From: Actinomycetaceae bacterium
GTDB lineage: Bacteria > Actinomycetota > Actinomycetes > Actinomycetales > Actinomycetaceae
Direction of reading: 5' to 3'
Assembly (NCBI GenBank): GCA_030527545.1
Contig: JAUNAP010000004.1
Coordinates: 62,001-126,000 of the forward strand
Length of the DNA stretch: 64,000 nt
A program made the position numbers and the translations under genes. This document shows, piece by piece, positions 47,602-58,200 of this stretch (the stretch's first letter is position 1; every line of letters starts with the position of its first letter). A model generated the notes under the pieces. That model was not told the origin of the DNA. It ran no database searches and saw nothing but the letters and a program-made list of their open reading frames with translations.

Positions 47602-48309
47602 TCACTCACATCCGCTCTCGGCGAGTACGTGCCCCGCGAGGGGAACGAGTTCAATGCGGTCGCAGGCGACGACGAGCCGCTCGCATGTGCGCAAACGTCT
47701 GCCGGCTTCCTCGATGACGCTGCGCGGCGAGAGTCCCCTATCTCCGACAAGAACGAGGAGGACACGCGACGTTCCGGCCGGCCCCGCCTGACTACCGACG
47801 CGCTCAATCCCGATGTCGGCTACCAGCTCACTCACCTTCGCGACAAGATCGCTATCCTCCCACGCAGGCAGCCACGTGTCGCCCTGTGCAAGCGCAGCCG
47901 TCGCCGGACGAGACACGACGTGCGTCCCATCGAGGAGCATCCTCGCCGGGCCGGCCAGGGCGTTGAGGGCCAGCTTTCTCGCAACAACCGGGACGGGTCG
48001 GGCGTCCGGGTAGGTGCGCGTCAGCTCCGCCAGCGAGGAAAACATGGCGACTGCCCTCCTCCCACTACCAATGTCGACGCTCACGAGGTCATTGTTCGTC
48101 TCCTCGCTGCGTGGAGCGTGGGGGTAGACGGGTAGAAGGACACGTGCGTGGGCGAGCGCGTTGACGAGAGCCGATTCGCGCGGCCCGCGTTCGGGTATGG
48201 ACAGGGCGGCAAGAACATCCGGATCGGCTTCCCCGCGGTCTTGACCACCGCGCGAGCGCGACAGGCGCTGGGCGAGCTTGGCTCGCTGCGAATCGGTGAG
48301 GGCATTCAT
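47602..48309 (-). CDS. SseB-family protein
   Basis: 235 residues with an SseB-like N-terminal domain: [34 protein letters not shown] and [10 protein letters not shown] follow the family pattern. A second, less conserved alpha/beta region ([20 protein letters not shown]) follows. The function of the family is poorly known. It overlaps the priA stop by 4 nt, and SseB genes next to hisA/priA recur in actinobacteria, so a link to the histidine operon is by expression only. No signal or membrane segment. Confidence 0.78.
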   Translation of the reverse strand: MNALTDSQRAKLAQRLSRSRGGQDRGEADPDVLAALSIPERGPRESALVNALAHARVLLPVYPHAPRSEETNNDLVSVDIGSGRRAVAMFSSLAELTRTYPDARPVPVVARKLALNALAGPARMLLDGTHVVSRPATAALAQGDTWLPAWEDSDLVAKVSELVADIGIERVGSQAGPAGTSRVLLVLVGDRGLSPRSVIEEAGRRLRTCERLVVACDRIELVPLAGHVLAESGCE

Positions 48310-49019
48310 TCGGCGACAGCTTCGAGGGCCTCGGTAAGCGTAAACGCCCCCTGATAGAGTGCCTTGCCAACGATCGCTCCCTCGAGCCCGCCCAGCGAAG
48401 CGAGGCTGCGCAGATCAGCGAGGCTCGACACGCCTCCCGAAGCGACGACGGCGGCTTGGGTGCGAGAACAGACCTCGCGAAGCAGCTCGAGGTTAGGTCC
48501 ACTCATCATGCCGTCTCGAGAGACATCGGTGACGACGTAACGGACGCAGCCTGCGCCATCGAGACGTTCGAGTACCTCCCACAGGTCGCCGCCTTCGCGG
48601 GTCCAGCCGCGCGCGGCCAGGGTGTGTCCGCGCACGTCGAGGCCGACCGCAATGGCATCGCCGTATTCGCCGATGACGCGTTCCGTCCACTCGGGGTCTT
48701 CGAGCGCCGCCGTGCCGAGATTGATCCGGCGGGCGCCGGCCTTGAGCGCGCGCTCGAGCGAAGCGTCGTCGCGAATGCCCCCCGACAACTCCACGTTGAG
48801 ATTGACCTTGCTCACGATCCCGGCGAGAAGCTCGGCGTTGTTTCCGCGACCGAATGCAGCGTCGAGATCGACGAGGTGAATCCACTGCGCACCGGCTTGC
48901 TCAAAGGCACGGGCCGTCTGAAGGGGGTCGCCGTAGGCCTTCTCGGTTCCCGCCTGTCCCTGGGACAGGCGCACGGCGGCCCCGTTGACGACATCAATAG
49001 CTGGCAGCAGGGTCAGCAT
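48306..49019 (-). CDS. priA: ProFAR isomerase, PriA type (HisA, possibly also TrpF)
   Basis: 237-residue TIM barrel. It isomerises ProFAR in histidine synthesis, and the actinobacterial PriA form can also isomerise PRA in tryptophan synthesis. Catalytic Asp residues are in [17 protein letters not shown] and [14 protein letters not shown]; phosphate-binding loops are [10 protein letters not shown] and VASGGVSS. The SRDGM loop is the one associated with dual specificity. Bifunctionality is inferred from the lineage. Confidence 0.93.
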   Translation of the reverse strand: MLTLLPAIDVVNGAAVRLSQGQAGTEKAYGDPLQTARAFEQAGAQWIHLVDLDAAFGRGNNAELLAGIVSKVNLNVELSGGIRDDASLERALKAGARRINLGTAALEDPEWTERVIGEYGDAIAVGLDVRGHTLAARGWTREGGDLWEVLERLDGAGCVRYVVTDVSRDGMMSGPNLELLREVCSRTQAAVVASGGVSSLADLRSLASLGGLEGAIVGKALYQGAFTLTEALEAVAE

Positions 49020-49032
49020 GGTGAACTCACTT

Positions 49033-49662
49033 TCATCGACTGAGGCTTCTCAGCCATCGGGACAAAACGACGGCTCCTGCCCGTCCGGACTTTTCGGGAT
49101 GGAATTGGGTCGCGCAGCAGGGTCCGTCCTCGATCGCCGCAACGAAGGGGTGTGCGTAGCGCGACATGGTCGCAAGGGGCTTGTCCACGCCTCGCGTGGG
49201 CGCGTGGGCGACGGCGTAGGAGTGGACGAAATAGAAGCGTTCGCTACCGACGCCAGCAAAAAGCTCGCTGCCGGGAGCCGGCTCAAGCGTGTTCCACCCC
49301 ATGTGCGGCACACGCTTGGCGCGCAGGGGTTCGACGTCCCCGTCCCACACGCCCAAGCCCTCGTGGTTTCCGTCTTCTTTCCCCTGCTCGAAGAGGATTT
49401 GAAGACCGACGCAGATACCGAGAACGGGCTTGGCGTCGAAGAGTCGGCGCCGGATAAGGTCGTCGCCGCCGACCGCGACGAGTGCCCGCATGACGGCCCC
49501 GAAGGCGCCCACACCCGGGACGACGAGGCCATCGGCACGCAGGACGACCTGCGGATCGGATTCCAGACGCACGCGAGCACCAGCGTGCTCGAGCGCACGA
49601 GACACCGACCGGACGTTGCCCACGCCATAGTCGAAGACGCAGACTCCAGGTCCCATCACCAT
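49033..49662 (-). CDS. hisH: Imidazole glycerol phosphate synthase, glutaminase subunit
   Basis: 209-residue class I glutamine amidotransferase. The nucleophile Cys is in [11 protein letters not shown], and the His-Glu pair is in [21 protein letters not shown] and VVPGVGAFG are typical of HisH. Its partner HisF is not in the window. The start overlaps the upstream unknown gene's stop by 7 nt. Confidence 0.96.
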   Translation of the reverse strand: MVMGPGVCVFDYGVGNVRSVSRALEHAGARVRLESDPQVVLRADGLVVPGVGAFGAVMRALVAVGGDDLIRRRLFDAKPVLGICVGLQILFEQGKEDGNHEGLGVWDGDVEPLRAKRVPHMGWNTLEPAPGSELFAGVGSERFYFVHSYAVAHAPTRGVDKPLATMSRYAHPFVAAIEDGPCCATQFHPEKSGRAGAVVLSRWLRSLSR

Positions 49663-50243
49663 CCGCGCTCCTTGAGGCTGCGCCGCAAACGCTTGATGGC
49701 TGCGAACCTACCCGTCGTCTGGGCGCGAGCCGACTCATCAACGTCCTCCGGGGTAACCCTTCCAAGCAGGAGGTCCTCAACCAGCGGGTCGCAGGTATTG
49801 AGGATGAGGCCGGCCGCGAGTTTTTCTTCAGCCTCACCGCGCACGTATCGCCGCGCGGTGATCTGCCCCGACACGCCGGGCTCGACGTCGCCCGACTCTA
49901 GCCACGCCATGAGGACGACGACACCGTAGGGGATGATCTCTGACAATGCAGCCGCAAGCGCATCAACGCTGGGGGGTATCGGGCGCTCGTCGCCGAGCAG
50001 CGCGTCGAAGGGATCGGACTCATCGGCAGCGAGGCGCTGCCATACGATCGTTCCCGCCTGGGTGGAAAGCACCTCACCGGATATGCCGCGCAGCGACATG
50101 AGGGCCGCGAGATCGGCGGCTTCGGCCACGGGCGTGAGGATGACGGCGACCCCGCCGGGCTTGGCGCGGACCTTGTCCGCCTGCATGAGCAGCTCGAATT
50201 CGCGATCGAGATCGATGTTGAACAGCTCGTCGTCCTCGTTCAC
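49656..50243 (-). CDS. Unknown protein coupled between hisB and hisH
   Basis: 195 residues. It begins [19 protein letters not shown], acidic and helical, continues with an alpha/beta part containing [19 protein letters not shown] and [17 protein letters not shown], and ends in a basic helix ([12 protein letters not shown]). No signal peptide, membrane segment or known catalytic motif is seen. GTG 50243 is chosen because it overlaps the hisB stop as GTGA, with GAAAGG upstream; the longer frame lies in hisB. It overlaps hisH by 7 nt. Coupling on both sides points to a role or expression tied to histidine synthesis, but no function is claimed. Confidence 0.8.
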   Translation of the reverse strand: MNEDDELFNIDLDREFELLMQADKVRAKPGGVAVILTPVAEAADLAALMSLRGISGEVLSTQAGTIVWQRLAADESDPFDALLGDERPIPPSVDALAAALSEIIPYGVVVLMAWLESGDVEPGVSGQITARRYVRGEAEEKLAAGLILNTCDPLVEDLLLGRVTPEDVDESARAQTTGRFAAIKRLRRSLKERGW

Positions 50244-50839
50244 AGTGAGCCTTTCGTTGAAGGAATCCCGTCGACCCTCGGGTCTCGTTCGCACGCGGCG
50301 CGCAATGCCCGCGCGAGGGCCTTGAACTGGGCCTCGACGATGTGGTGCGGGTCGCGTCCGCGAATGAGGTCGACGTGAAGACAGATTCCGGCATTGAAGG
50401 CGAGAGACTCGAACACGTGCCTCGTCATCGCCCCTGTGTAGTGTCCGCCGATGAGGTGGTAGACCTGAGCCTCGGGCTCGCCGGTGTGCACGCAGTAGGC
50501 ACGACCCGCGACGTCGACCACCGCACGCGCAAGCGCCTCGTCGAGCGGCACGGTGGCGTCGGCAAATCGACGGATCCCCCGCTTATCTCCGAGAGCTTCT
50601 CGCAGGGCTTGTCCCAAACAAATGGCGGTGTCTTCCACGCTGTGGTGCACATCAACATCGACGTCGCCACGGCAACGAACCTCGAGGTCAAACAGAGCGT
50701 GCTTACCCAAGGCAGTAAGCATGTGATCATAGAAGGGCACGCCGGTGTCGATGTTGGTCTGCCCCGTCCCGTCCACATTGAGATCTAGGACGATTTGGGA
50801 TTCAGCCGTCGCGCGTTCGACGTGCGCGTGCCGTTTCAT
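50240..50839 (-). CDS. hisB: Imidazoleglycerol-phosphate dehydratase
   Basis: 199-residue monofunctional enzyme without the phosphatase domain found in enterobacteria. The two Mn-binding motifs [13 protein letters not shown] and [13 protein letters not shown] are intact, as is GVPFYDHML. The start overlaps the hisC stop (ATGA). Confidence 0.97.
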   Translation of the reverse strand: MKRHAHVERATAESQIVLDLNVDGTGQTNIDTGVPFYDHMLTALGKHALFDLEVRCRGDVDVDVHHSVEDTAICLGQALREALGDKRGIRRFADATVPLDEALARAVVDVAGRAYCVHTGEPEAQVYHLIGGHYTGAMTRHVFESLAFNAGICLHVDLIRGRDPHHIVEAQFKALARALRAACERDPRVDGIPSTKGSL

Positions 50840-51945
50840 GAGGTCACCTCCGTGAGTGCTCGCTTGAACGCTTCGGTCTCGCTGCCGGTACCAATACTCA
50901 CTCGAAGATAGCCCTGCGGACCCACTTCGCGCACGAGAATCCCCCGCTCGAGGAGCTGAGAAAAGACCGCGTGGCGGTCGCGGAAGCGGCCGAAGAGGAT
51001 GAAATTAGCATCGGAATCGACGACATCAAACCCCTGCGTCACCAGGTAGCGCGCGAGCTCGTCGCGCCGGTGGCGAAGACGGGCAACCTGGTCGAGCTGG
51101 GCATCGGCGTGGGAAAGCGCAGCCCGTGCTGCTGCCTGCGTGATCGCGGAAAGATGGTAGGGAAGGCGAACGACGGCCAACGCATCGACGATACTGGGGT
51201 GTGCGGCGAGATAGCCCAGACGCAACCCGGCCATCCCGAAGGCCTTCGACAGCGTCCTGGTCACGACAACGTGGGGGTAGCGCCGCACGAGTTCGAGGGC
51301 GCTAGGCGTGCCCTCGCGGCGAAACTCCGCGTAGGCCTCATCGATAACGAAGAGGCAGTCGCTTCCCTGCGGCCCGGCCCGTCGGGTCGCTTCGGCCAAG
51401 GCGGCAGCGTCGGAAAGATCGAGCGCGGTGCCCGTAGGGTTATTCGGGCTGGGAATAACGAGCAGCGAGGGCGACACCGCGTCAATCATCTCCTCCAAGG
51501 CGGCCACGTCGACGCTGAAATCCTTGCGTCGCGGACACGCCCGATAGGCGGTTCCGGTGTCACGGGCGTATTCGGGGTACATCGAGTACGACGGTGTTGT
51601 CGCCGCGAGCGTACGCCCGGCCCCTCCGAATGCCTGCAGGAGGTGGAGCATGATCTCGTTAGAACCGTTTGCCGCCCACACGTGGTCGGCGCTGAGGGCC
51701 ACGCCGGCCTCGCGAGCAAGATAGGCGGCGAGATCCGCACGCAGCTGTCGCGCATCGCGGTCAGGATAGCGGTTGAGTCCGCGCGCAGCCTCCCCTACCG
51801 CCGCCACGATGGCGGCGACCATCTGCTCCGACGGCGGGTAGGGATTCTCATTGACATTGAGCCGGCAGGCCACGTCGAGCTGCGGCGCACCGTAGGGCTC
51901 GATCCCGGCAAGCTCGGGGCGTAGCGGCAGGGCAAGCTCGTCCAT
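50836..51945 (-). CDS. hisC: Histidinol-phosphate aminotransferase
   Basis: 369-residue fold-type I PLP enzyme. [12 protein letters not shown] is the N-terminal substrate loop, NNPTGTALD and the [12 protein letters not shown] segment bind PLP, and the Schiff-base Lys is in [20 protein letters not shown] 51945 starts the recognisable [12 protein letters not shown] sequence; the 56 upstream codons lie in the intergenic region and the transporter gene. It follows the transporter after 19 nt. Confidence 0.95.
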   Translation of the reverse strand: MDELALPLRPELAGIEPYGAPQLDVACRLNVNENPYPPSEQMVAAIVAAVGEAARGLNRYPDRDARQLRADLAAYLAREAGVALSADHVWAANGSNEIMLHLLQAFGGAGRTLAATTPSYSMYPEYARDTGTAYRACPRRKDFSVDVAALEEMIDAVSPSLLVIPSPNNPTGTALDLSDAAALAEATRRAGPQGSDCLFVIDEAYAEFRREGTPSALELVRRYPHVVVTRTLSKAFGMAGLRLGYLAAHPSIVDALAVVRLPYHLSAITQAAARAALSHADAQLDQVARLRHRRDELARYLVTQGFDVVDSDANFILFGRFRDRHAVFSQLLERGILVREVGPQGYLRVSIGTGSETEAFKRALTEVTS

Positions 51946-51964
51946 GACGTGATGCCTCGCTGCC

Positions 51965-53203
51965 CTAGTCCGTCGCCGACAAGATATCGTCGGCCGCCTC
52001 GTAGGAGTGGGCCTTTTCCTTACCCAAGCTGCCGTGGGCAAAACGGTTGACGACGAGAGCGATCGCACCGTCGCCGGTGACATTGGTGGCGGTGCCAACC
52101 GAGTCAATGGCAATGTAGAGCGCGACCATCAAGGAATACATGGGGTCGTTGAATCCGAGCAGTCCAGCCAGGACACCCTGAGCGGCGGTGATAGCCCCAC
52201 CGGGGACGCCGGGTGCAGCGACCATCGTGATGCCCAACATGATGATGAACAGGGCGTAGGAGCCCAGTGTGTAGTTCCCACCCGTCATGAAGAGGACGGC
52301 CATCGAGAAAGCCGTGATCTTCGTCATCGAACCCGCCAGGTGGATCGTTGCACACAGGGGAACCGTGAAACCGGCGATGTCACGGGAGACGCCGTTGGCA
52401 AGGGCACATTCGTAGGTGACGGGAATCGTCGCAGCGGAGGACGACGTGCCCAGGGCCGTGAAGTAGGCACGCATCGTGCGGCCCAGGGCCTTAACCGGGT
52501 TGACGCCTGCGACCACGCCGGCAAGCACGTACTGGATGAGGAGCAGGGCGACGGTCAGGACGATCGAGACGACAATAACCTTGAGCATCGCCGTAATGAC
52601 CGAGGCGATCTCTCCCGTATAGGACATGTTGAGGAACGTGCCAAAGATGTAGAGGGGCAGGCAGGGAACGATCGCCCTCTTGATGAGAACCATGACGATG
52701 TCGCGGAACTCGTCGAACGCCTTGCGGATCGTACGCGGATTGAGTGCCGCCATGGCGATGCCGAGAACGAAGGAGACGACGAGGGCCGACATGACGGAGA
52801 ACATCTGCGGGATATCGAACTGATCACCTAGGAGCGAGGCGACTGCATTCGTGGGTTCTCCGAGCTCCTTGACCTGTTCGTTCGCCAAGAGCCAGGGAAA
52901 CACCTCGTAGCACACGGCGTAGGTCGCAAAGCCGGCGAATAGCGTCGACCCGTAGGCGATACCCACGGTGATGAGGAGCCATCTCCCGGCGCCTGCGCCG
53001 AGATCGGCGAGGGCCGGGGCAACGAGGCCCACGATGATGAGGGGAACACAGAACGACAAGAACTTGCCGAACACGTCGTTAAACGTGGCGAAGGGTACGA
53101 TCGCCCACTGCGGGAGAACGAGCCCGAGAAGCGAACCGGCGATGATCGCCGCTATGACCCAAAACAGAAGGGTGCGCATGAACCGAGGTAGGGAGTGCAT
53201 CAT
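51965..53203 (-). CDS. DAACS-family dicarboxylate/amino acid:cation symporter
   Basis: 412 residues with about eight to nine hydrophobic helices. The serine-rich hairpin motif TALGTSSSAATIPVT is diagnostic of the DAACS (GltP/DctA/SstT) family. The TM7 element reads CATIHLAGSMTKITA, closer to SstT-type transporters than to the NMDGT of glutamate carriers, and NVTGDGAIALVVNRF is the TM8 substrate region. It sits between hisD and hisC with 19-nt gaps on both sides, so it is probably expressed with the his genes. A serine/threonine-like or histidine-related substrate is possible; none is established. Confidence 0.88.
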   Translation of the reverse strand: MMHSLPRFMRTLLFWVIAAIIAGSLLGLVLPQWAIVPFATFNDVFGKFLSFCVPLIIVGLVAPALADLGAGAGRWLLITVGIAYGSTLFAGFATYAVCYEVFPWLLANEQVKELGEPTNAVASLLGDQFDIPQMFSVMSALVVSFVLGIAMAALNPRTIRKAFDEFRDIVMVLIKRAIVPCLPLYIFGTFLNMSYTGEIASVITAMLKVIVVSIVLTVALLLIQYVLAGVVAGVNPVKALGRTMRAYFTALGTSSSAATIPVTYECALANGVSRDIAGFTVPLCATIHLAGSMTKITAFSMAVLFMTGGNYTLGSYALFIIMLGITMVAAPGVPGGAITAAQGVLAGLLGFNDPMYSLMVALYIAIDSVGTATNVTGDGAIALVVNRFAHGSLGKEKAHSYEAADDILSATD

Positions 53204-53222
53204 GAGGAGGTGTCCTAACGTG

Positions 53223-54545
53223 TTAGTGACGGGGGAAACGGGCCGTCGCGGATTCGGCGTGGGCCGGCAGGTCCTCGCTCGTCGCGAGGGCCACCAGCGG
53301 CCGAGTGATGGTCTCCAGGGCCTCCCGCGTGTAGGAGACCTGCTGGACGGGCTTGAGATAGGTCATGACGGACAGTCCCGACGCGTAGCGCGCCGTCCCG
53401 CCCGTGGGCAACACGTGATTTGAACCCGCGACGTAGTCGCCCGCGGGAACAGGCGTGTAGGGGCCGACGAAGATGGCACCGGCGCGATCGATCCGGGCGG
53501 CAACGGACTCGGCGTCGACGCACTGGATCTCGAGGTGTTCGGCCGCGTAGGCGTTCGCCACCTCTATCGCCGAGTCGAGATCGGCGACGAGGATCGCTCC
53601 CGACTGGGGGCCGCTAAGCGCTTTCCGTACGCGCTCTTCGTGACGCGTGGCGCCCACCCGCCGGGCAAGATTGTCCTCTACCTCGGCGATGAGTGTCTCC
53701 GAGGTAGTGATGAGCACGGAAGCGGCTGCAGGATCGTGCTCAGCCTGCGAAATGAGGTCGGCGGCCACCCAATCGGGGTTCGCCGTCTCGTCGGCAATGA
53801 TGGCGATCTCGGTCGTTCCGGCCTCGGCATCGATGCCACACGTGGCCTGGGCGATACGCTTGGCGGCCGCCACGTAGATGTTGCCCGGGCCGGTAATGAC
53901 ATCGACGGGGGCGACCTGTTCGTCTTCTCGCGAACCGTAGGCGAGCAGGCCGATACCCTGCGCCCCGCCGCACGCATAGACTTCCTTGATTCCCAGGAGG
54001 GCGCACGCCGCCGCAATCGTGGGGTGGATCGTCCCGCCAAACGCCTCCTGGGGCGGGGAGACGAGCGCTATCTCCTGCACACCGGCGACCTGGGCGGCCA
54101 CGGCGTTCATGACCACGCTCGAGGGGTAGACAGCTAGTCCACCGGGGACATAGAGGCCGACGCGGCGCACGGGGATCCACCGTTGGGTAATGGCCCCACC
54201 GGGGACAATCTCGGTGCGGACCTCGCGTGGAAGCTGCGCGGCGTGGCCGGCTCTCGCGTGCTCAATGGCGATCTCCAGGGCCTGCCTCACCTCAGGATCG
54301 AGCGACGCCAGGGCCTCGGCCAGAAAGGACTCGGCCACGCGCAGCCTCGACGATGAGACCCCGTCGAGGCGCGCCGACCACTCGCGGCACGCTGCGGCGC
54401 CACGCGAGGCCACGTCGTCCATGATGGGGCGGACGACCTCCACGGCCGCGCCGAGGTCGATGCGGGCACGCGGCATCCGCGCGGCGAGTTCCGCGCGGTC
54501 CGGGCATTCTTCCGACCAGTCGATGAGGCGCAACATGGCGCCCAT
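53223..54545 (-). CDS. hisD: Histidinol dehydrogenase
   Basis: Zn-dependent enzyme for the last two oxidations of histidine synthesis, 440 residues from ATG 54545 or 437 from ATG 54536. MLRLIDW after the second ATG is the normal HisD start. Motifs: VYPSSVVMNAVAA, VITGPGNIYVAAAKR, the Zn/catalytic segment AEHDPAAASVLIT, and AEHLEIQC plus SNHVLPTGGTAR. For 54536 a TAGCAT box lies 7 nt upstream, so leaderless transcription is possible. It heads the his operon hisD-transporter-hisC-hisB-unknown-hisH-priA-sseB. Confidence 0.95.
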   Translation of the reverse strand: MGAMLRLIDWSEECPDRAELAARMPRARIDLGAAVEVVRPIMDDVASRGAAACREWSARLDGVSSSRLRVAESFLAEALASLDPEVRQALEIAIEHARAGHAAQLPREVRTEIVPGGAITQRWIPVRRVGLYVPGGLAVYPSSVVMNAVAAQVAGVQEIALVSPPQEAFGGTIHPTIAAACALLGIKEVYACGGAQGIGLLAYGSREDEQVAPVDVITGPGNIYVAAAKRIAQATCGIDAEAGTTEIAIIADETANPDWVAADLISQAEHDPAAASVLITTSETLIAEVEDNLARRVGATRHEERVRKALSGPQSGAILVADLDSAIEVANAYAAEHLEIQCVDAESVAARIDRAGAIFVGPYTPVPAGDYVAGSNHVLPTGGTARYASGLSVMTYLKPVQQVSYTREALETITRPLVALATSEDLPAHAESATARFPRH

Positions 54546-54593
54546 GCTAGCGATGTGTTGGTCGAGAAGTCGCTGGTGTCCGCTGTTCGGACC

Positions 54594-54599
54594 TAGACT
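54594..54599 (+). promoter_or_regulatory. Leaderless-type -10 box for the S4-domain gene
   Basis: TAGACT ends 7 nt before ATG 54607, and no Shine-Dalgarno sequence is present. GTCCG-CTGTT-CGGAC (54578-54592) is an inverted repeat immediately upstream. Confidence 0.45.
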
Positions 54600-54606
54600 G
54601 GGGTGT

Positions 54607-54867
54607 ATGCCGCATGCACAGCCAATCTACGTCCGCTGCCCGATCAAGCTCGGACAGTTTCTCAAGCTCACGGGCCTGGTCGAAGATGGGGCTGAGGCGC
54701 GCGTAGCCATCGCCTCAGGCGATGTCGACGTCAACGGAGAAGCCGAAACAAAGCGAGGCCGCCAGCTCAACCCCGGCGACGTCGTCACCGTAGACCATCC
54801 TGCTTCGCCCGCTCGTTTCGTCGTAGCTCAGACGGACTCGGGGCAGTCGGGGCACAATCCCCAGTAG
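54607..54867 (+). CDS. Small S4-domain RNA-binding protein
   Basis: 86 residues consisting mainly of one S4 domain: IKLGQFLKLTGLVEDGAEA, then VDVNGEAETKRGRQLNPGDVV. It resembles the YaaA/RlbA-type single-S4 proteins, whose roles in ribosome or RNA metabolism are poorly known. ATG 54607 is preceded by a TAGACT box at leaderless distance. The upstream frame is antisense to hisD. The 3' end overlaps the opposite-strand fur gene by 40 nt. Confidence 0.85.
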   Translation: MPHAQPIYVRCPIKLGQFLKLTGLVEDGAEARVAIASGDVDVNGEAETKRGRQLNPGDVVTVDHPASPARFVVAQTDSGQSGHNPQ

Positions 54868-55250
54868 AAGACCTCCGCGCTCGCGACGTTCCATCCCTCC
54901 TCGAGGGCGCGCGGTTCTAGACACGGCGCCTCCCCCACCGCGCACGTGACGTCGGCGACGCGCCCGCATCGGCGGCACACGACGTGATGGTGGTTATCGC
55001 CGCAATCCAGCTCGTAGCGCGCCCTGCGCCCCGCCGGCTCGACGCGACGCAAAATGCCCTTTGCTGTCAAGATATTGAGGGCATCGTAGACTGCCTGTCC
55101 GGAAATGGAGCCCAGCCTGGCGCCCACTTCAACGCGAATAGCATCGGCGTCTGGGTGATCGCGCTCGTCGATAACCTCGAGCACGCTCATGCGCGCCGCC
55201 GTCACACGAAGGCCGGCGCCGCGCAGTATCGAGGCGTAGTCAGAGCTCAC
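54828..55250 (-). CDS. Fur-family regulator, CatR/FurA (peroxide-type) subgroup
   Basis: 140 residues: winged helix (RVTAARMSVLEVIDERDHPDADAI, SISGQAVYDALNILTAKG) followed by the metal-binding part GDNHHHVVCRRCG, AVGEAPCL and a C-terminal CPDC. The order of these motifs matches actinobacterial FurA/CatR, which sense peroxide and usually control a catalase-peroxidase. No catalase lies next to it here. The GTG start is 7 nt after a CATAAT box, so the transcript is probably leaderless, and a palindrome over the -35 suggests autoregulation. The coding end overlaps the S4 gene. Confidence 0.88.
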   Translation of the reverse strand: MSSDYASILRGAGLRVTAARMSVLEVIDERDHPDADAIRVEVGARLGSISGQAVYDALNILTAKGILRRVEPAGRRARYELDCGDNHHHVVCRRCGRVADVTCAVGEAPCLEPRALEEGWNVASAEVFYWGLCPDCPESV

Positions 55251-55257
55251 GCCCTCA

Positions 55258-55287
55258 ATTATGCCACCTGACTTGATCTATTCAAGT
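55258..55287 (-). promoter_or_regulatory. fur promoter with palindromic operator
   Basis: Minus strand TTGAAT (55285-55280), 16-nt spacer, CATAAT (55263-55258), then GTG 7 nt on. A 17-nt inverted repeat ACTTGA-N5-TCAAGT (55271-55287) covers the -35, as expected for an autorepressor. It lies 8 nt beyond the end of dnaE on the same strand. Confidence 0.65.
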
Positions 55288-55295
55288 TAATGGGA

Positions 55296-58200
55296 TCATT
55301 CGGTCGTCCCCGACAGACAGCTACGACCAAGAAGCGCCTTGAGCTCGGAGTACAGATTGCCTTCCGTGCTCACCCGCAAGTCGTCACCTAATTGGACCGT
55401 CGTCACCTTCTGTGCCCCCGTGATCGTCAACCGCACAGGAGCGTTTCCCGGATGATTCGTCAGCACCTCACGCAATCCGTCGGCCATTGCCCGCGTGCAC
55501 TTTTCGGCACGAACGTGGAGAACCAACGGAGCGTCCGTCCCCATTTGCACATCCGGAATCGTCAGATCCTGAGCGGCGATCGACAGCTCTTCCCCGTCGT
55601 ATTTCACCCGGCCCTTGACCGAAACAAGCTCGTCTTCGTTGAGGTAAGTCGAAAACGTCTCGTAGGTTTGCGGGTAGAAGACGACCTCCGCCGAACCGGT
55701 GAGATCCTCGATCGTGACGATGGCGAACATCGCTCCCGTCTTGCGCGTCGCCTTACGCTGAATGCCTGTGATGAGCCCGCATACTCGCACCGATTCTCCC
55801 TCGCGCACGCCCGCCTCACCGGCCAAGAGATCGGCAATCTCCGCATCCGAGTTGCGATCGAGAACGTATTCCAGCCCCTGCAGGGGGTGGTCGGACACAT
55901 ACAAGCCGAGCATCTCGCGCTCGAACGCGAGCTTCTCCGTCTTGTCCCACTCCGGCAAGTCAGCGATTTCGAAAGAGAACGCCTCCGCTGCCTCGCCCCC
56001 GAGCGTGCCGAAAAGATCGAACTGACCGGCCGCTTCGTTGCGTTTGAGACCCACGACCGAATCGACGGCCTCCTCGTGACGCGCCAGAAGTGCCCTCCGC
56101 GAGAGCCCGAGCGAGTCGAAGGCGCCCGCCTTGATGAGCGATTCGATCGTCCTCTTGTTGCAAACGGGTTGGGGAACCTTGTTGAGGAAGTCGGTGAAGG
56201 ACGTGAAGCTGCCCTCCTTCTCGCGCGCCTCGATGATCCCTTCGACGACGTTGTCCCCCACGTTGCGGATAGCAGAAAGCCCGAAGCGGATATTGTCCCC
56301 GACAGGGGTGAAGTTCGCCGCCGAAGAGTTGACATCTGGCGGCAACACGTCGAGATGCATGTGACGGCACTCGCGCAAGTAGAGCGCCATTTTGTCGTAG
56401 GACGTGCGCGTCGACGTCAGCAGGGCCGCCATGTACTCGGCTGGATAGTTTGCCTTGAGATAGGCCGTCCAATACGACACGAGGCCGTAGGCCGCAGAGT
56501 GCGACTTATTGAATGCGTAGGACGAGAAGGGCACGAGGATCTCCCACAGGGTTGTGATCGCATCCTCGGGGTAGCCACGCTCGCGCATCCCCTGGGAGAA
56601 GGAAGCAAACTGCTTGTCCATCTCCTTCTTTTTCTTCTTACCCATGGCCCGCCGCAAGATGTCGGCTTCGCCGAGGGTGTAGCCGGCCACCTTCCGCGCA
56701 ATAGCCATCACCTGCTCCTGATAGACGATGAGGCCATAGGTTTCGTCGAGAATCTCGGCCAGCGGCTCCGCCAATGACGGGTGGATGGGGGTGATCTCCT
56801 GGCGGCCGTTCTTGCGCAAAGCGTAATTCGTGTGCGAATCGGCACCCATCGGCCCCGGCCGGTAAAGGGCACCCACGGCCGAAATATCGGAAAACTGGGT
56901 GGGTTTCATGAGGCGCAACAGCACGCGCATGCCGGCGCCATCGAGCTGGAACACGCCGAGGGTGTCCCCACGCGAAAGGAGCTCGTACGTCGCTTTATCG
57001 TCGAGCGAAACCGCTTCGAGGTCGAGCGCAGGTTTGCCGTTCATGACAATGTTTTCTTGCGCATCGGAGATGACCGTGAGGTTACGCAACCCCAGGAAGT
57101 CCATCTTGAGCAGCCCGAGGTGCTCACACGTCGGATAATCGAACTGGGTGATGATCGCGCCGTCTTTAATCCGCTTCATCATGGGGATGATCTCGGTGAG
57201 AACCTCCGAGGACATGATGACGGCGCAGGCGTGAACGCCCCACTGCCGTGTGATCCCCTCCAACCCGCGCGCGAGAGAAATCACCGGTTCGAGCTCGGAC
57301 TCGTTTTCGGCGTAATACTGACGGAATTCTTCCGCTTCCCGGTAGCGTGGGTCCGCCGGATCGAACATTCCCGACACGGATATGTCCTTACCCATGATCG
57401 TCGGCGGCATCTTCTTCGTCAGCTGATCGCCAAGAGAGTAAGGCTTCGACAGGATCCTCGCCGAATCCTTAAGAGCCTGTTTCGTCTTGATCTTGCCGTA
57501 GGTGACCACCTGGGCGACACGGTCGGAGCCGTAGAGTCGCGTCACATAATCGATAACCTCGTCGCGGCGACGCTCGTCGAAGTCAACGTCAATATCGGGC
57601 ATGGACACGCGTTCGGGGTTGAGGAAGCGCTCGAACATGAGGCCGTGCTCAAGCGGGTTCAACTCGGTGATACCCATGGCGTAGGCCACCATCGATCCCG
57701 CGCCCGACCCGCGCCCCGGACCGACCCTGATCCCGTGGTCCTTCGCCCAGTTGATGTAGTCGGCCACGACGAGGAAGTAACCGGGGAACTTCATCTGCAT
57801 GATGATCTCGCACTCGTAGTCAACCTGCTTGCGCTCGGCGTCGGGAATGCCGCCGGGGAAACGCTTATTCATTCCCCTCTCGACCTCTTTGACGAACCAC
57901 GAGTTCGCGTCTTCGCCTTCGGGCACCGGGAACTCCGGCATGAAGGAGGCGCCCTCATCGGTGGTGTAGAACTCGACCTCGCACTGCTCGGCAACACGCA
58001 GCGTGTTCTGGCAGGCCTCGGGCAGCTCGGAAAAAAGGCGATACATCTCGTCGGTCGGACGCAGATAGTAGCCGCTTCCTTCGAACTTGAACCTATCGGG
58101 ATCAGACAGACGCGCTCCCGAATTGAGACACAGCAAGGCGTCTTGGACAGGCTGATCTTCCTCAGTGACGTAGTGGGAATCGTTGGTCGCCAAGAGCGGC

